The notes below the pieces were generated by a model. That model did not search any database. It was given only the letters and a program-made list of their open reading frames with translations, and had not been told where the DNA came from. A stretch of DNA of 12,232 bases from Promethearchaeota archaeon (GTDB lineage Archaea; Asgardarchaeota; Lokiarchaeia; Sigynarchaeales; SOKP01): NCBI GenBank assembly GCA_019057735.1, contig JAHLWV010000047.1, positions 1 to 12,232 on the forward strand, given 5' to 3'. Numbering within the stretch: position 1 is the first letter of the stretch; each line of letters begins with the position of its first letter. Positions 11,001 to 12,232 of this stretch are shown here, piece by piece. Both the position numbers and the translations under genes were made by a program.

Positions 11001-12232
11001 ATGAATGTTAAAAAGATGTATGGAATTTTTTTCTTAGTGTATTTCACATTAGGAGTGTTCGAAGCTTATTTTAGTTTGTACATTCCGTTGTTTTATTACG
11101 AAATTCTGGCTGTTAATCGTAACGACTTAGCATTCATCCAATTTTTAGGTTTTTTATCGTTAGTAATAACGCCCCTTATTGGTTATATTTTTGATGCTCA
11201 TATAAAATCTGAACGAAATCATAAAATATTTGTATATCTTTGCGTTATTTTGCTATGTTCGTGCTTCTCTATTTTTCTTATTAATAAAAACATACTATCA
11301 TTGTATGGAATCTTTTTGGGCGTATATTTTCTTGCCAGGATGTTTATTCGTACAATTATGAGTAAGATTTTCCTCACACTTAGCGTGGAATCGCCAAAAA
11401 TTAAACATCATATGATATTAATCGTAAACGGAGCAAGAGGAGTTAGTTTTCTTTTAGTGTCTTTGTTTTTCGATTTTATTATTAAAGATATCTACTCTTT
11501 ACCGCAATGGGAAATGTTCTTCATGGTCGGATGGATGTTGACGTTACCATTACTCTCTATAATTCTGTTTCTGAGAAATAATACCATATTCAGCGATCAG
11601 AGTTCAAAAAATAATAAGAAAGATATTGAAAGTAAAATTATTAAAAAAAAGAGCCAGAAAAAGGTTTCATGGTTTATTATTTTCTTATATATAGCTTTCT
11701 TTTTAGCGTCTTCAGATTTAATCTTTTTATCGTTAGTTAGCTCGTGGGTTTTAACGAGATTTAATGAGTCTTCTTTAAGAATTTACTTTTCGTTATATTA
11801 TGTGATAACGATATTTGCACTCTTTGGATATTATTTTGCTTCAAAAATGGCCAAAAGGATTAGTAATATCGTTCTTCTCTTTATATTTTGTTGCTTTTAT
11901 TTATTTTTCCTTGTTCTTTTACCGTTTTCAAATTTTCAAATGTTCTTAGTGCTTCAATGTGGTCTTACATTTGTCGGTTATATCGCTAATTATATGTACG
12001 TAAGTATCGCTCAAACGTTTGCAGTGAAAACGCAATATAAGACTTTTGTGTATCAGCTATTATTAACATGCCAATCAATTGCAAATATTATTTTTAGTCC
12101 TGCAGGAACATCTTTATCTGCTTCTATCAGTGTGGAAGTGTTAATTTTTGTTTCTTCAATCTTGCTCGCTTTTTCTTGCGGAATTCAGTTAATTCTCGTA
12201 TTGCTAAACAAAATAAAACAAATTAAAGAATT
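11001..12232 (+). CDS. MFS-like multi-pass membrane transporter, 3' end beyond the window
   Basis: From the ATG at 11001 the frame stays open for 410 codons to the window edge, so the C-terminus is missing. The protein is very hydrophobic with about 11-12 predicted membrane helices, the first near residues 7-30 and 43-64. A loop after the second helix, GYIFDAHIKSERNHK (61-75), resembles MFS motif A (G...D...R..K). After about six helices there is a long charged, lysine-rich cytoplasmic loop (about 193-222), as between the two halves of MFS carriers. It probably has two six-helix bundles and lies in the cytoplasmic membrane. No substrate-specific motif is recognisable. AAGGT precedes the start. 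The family call rests on topology and one weak motif; another polytopic membrane protein is possible. Confidence 0.75.
   Translation, partial: MNVKKMYGIFFLVYFTLGVFEAYFSLYIPLFYYEILAVNRNDLAFIQFLGFLSLVITPLIGYIFDAHIKSERNHKIFVYLCVILLCSCFSIFLINKNILSLYGIFLGVYFLARMFIRTIMSKIFLTLSVESPKIKHHMILIVNGARGVSFLLVSLFFDFIIKDIYSLPQWEMFFMVGWMLTLPLLSIILFLRNNTIFSDQSSKNNKKDIESKIIKKKSQKKVSWFIIFLYIAFFLASSDLIFLSLVSSWVLTRFNESSLRIYFSLYYVITIFALFGYYFASKMAKRISNIVLLFIFCCFYLFFLVLLPFSNFQMFLVLQCGLTFVGYIANYMYVSIAQTFAVKTQYKTFVYQLLLTCQSIANIIFSPAGTSLSASISVEVLIFVSSILLAFSCGIQLILVLLNKIKQIKE

Noticed and set aside
1..12232. CRISPR array, insertion sequence, phage genes, tRNA or rRNA
   Set aside because: I saw no regularly spaced repeats, transposase or integrase motifs, terminal inverted repeats, cloverleaf or rRNA-like GC-rich stretches. 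The only long repeat is the TBP core.
1..12232. Eukaryotic origin, suggested by Rab-like GTPases, Cdc48 and TBP
   Set aside because: Genes are intron-less and tightly packed with overlaps and operon-like spacing. The TBP, CinA domain, V4R and archaeal-type promoters fit an Asgard archaeon better.

Overview
The window is AT-rich, gene-dense and archaeal. There is no sign of introns. Genes are short and tightly spaced, starts are ATG or TTG, and TATA-like boxes lie roughly 45-120 bp upstream of starts. The gene mix points to an Asgard archaeon, probably of the Lokiarchaeia type: two Rab/Ras-like small GTPases, a Cdc48 ATPase, two TATA-binding proteins, a V4R (Bet3-like) protein and an archaeal/eukaryotic-type phosphoseryl-tRNA(Sec) kinase. 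The lineage is an inference from gene content; no phylogeny was run.

Layout. Positions 1-49 may hold the first codons of a minus-strand gene that leaves the window. From 253 to 3845 (minus strand) lie cdc48, the tRNA(Sec) kinase pstK and a small GIY-YIG nuclease gene; the last two overlap by 14 bp. A divergent promoter region containing an imperfect palindrome separates them from a plus-strand block (4067-8639). That block holds a protein with a C-terminal winged helix and a possible longin-like N-terminus, a DegT/DnrJ-type PLP aminotransferase, a 117-residue protein I do not recognise, a Rab-like GTPase and two tandem TBP genes. A minus-strand run (10223 to 8825) reads small GTPase, thioredoxin-like protein, V4R protein, with gaps of about 35-41 bp, and looks like an operon. 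Divergent from it are a stand-alone CinA C-terminal-domain (NMN deamidase) gene and an MFS-like membrane protein that runs off the right edge.

Most notable points. (1) The TBP genes form a tandem duplication of about 767 bp. Their DNA-binding cores are identical over 589 nt except for one silent base, while their N-terminal tails are unrelated and their promoters have begun to diverge. This pattern suggests recent gene conversion. (2) pstK implies selenocysteine coding. (3) The GTPase-thioredoxin-V4R operon places a Rab-like GTPase beside a member of the domain family proposed as ancestor of the TRAPP subunit Bet3. (4) A TATA box followed by an AAATACC-like block recurs before several genes. 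Nothing here looks like a phage, transposon or CRISPR array.
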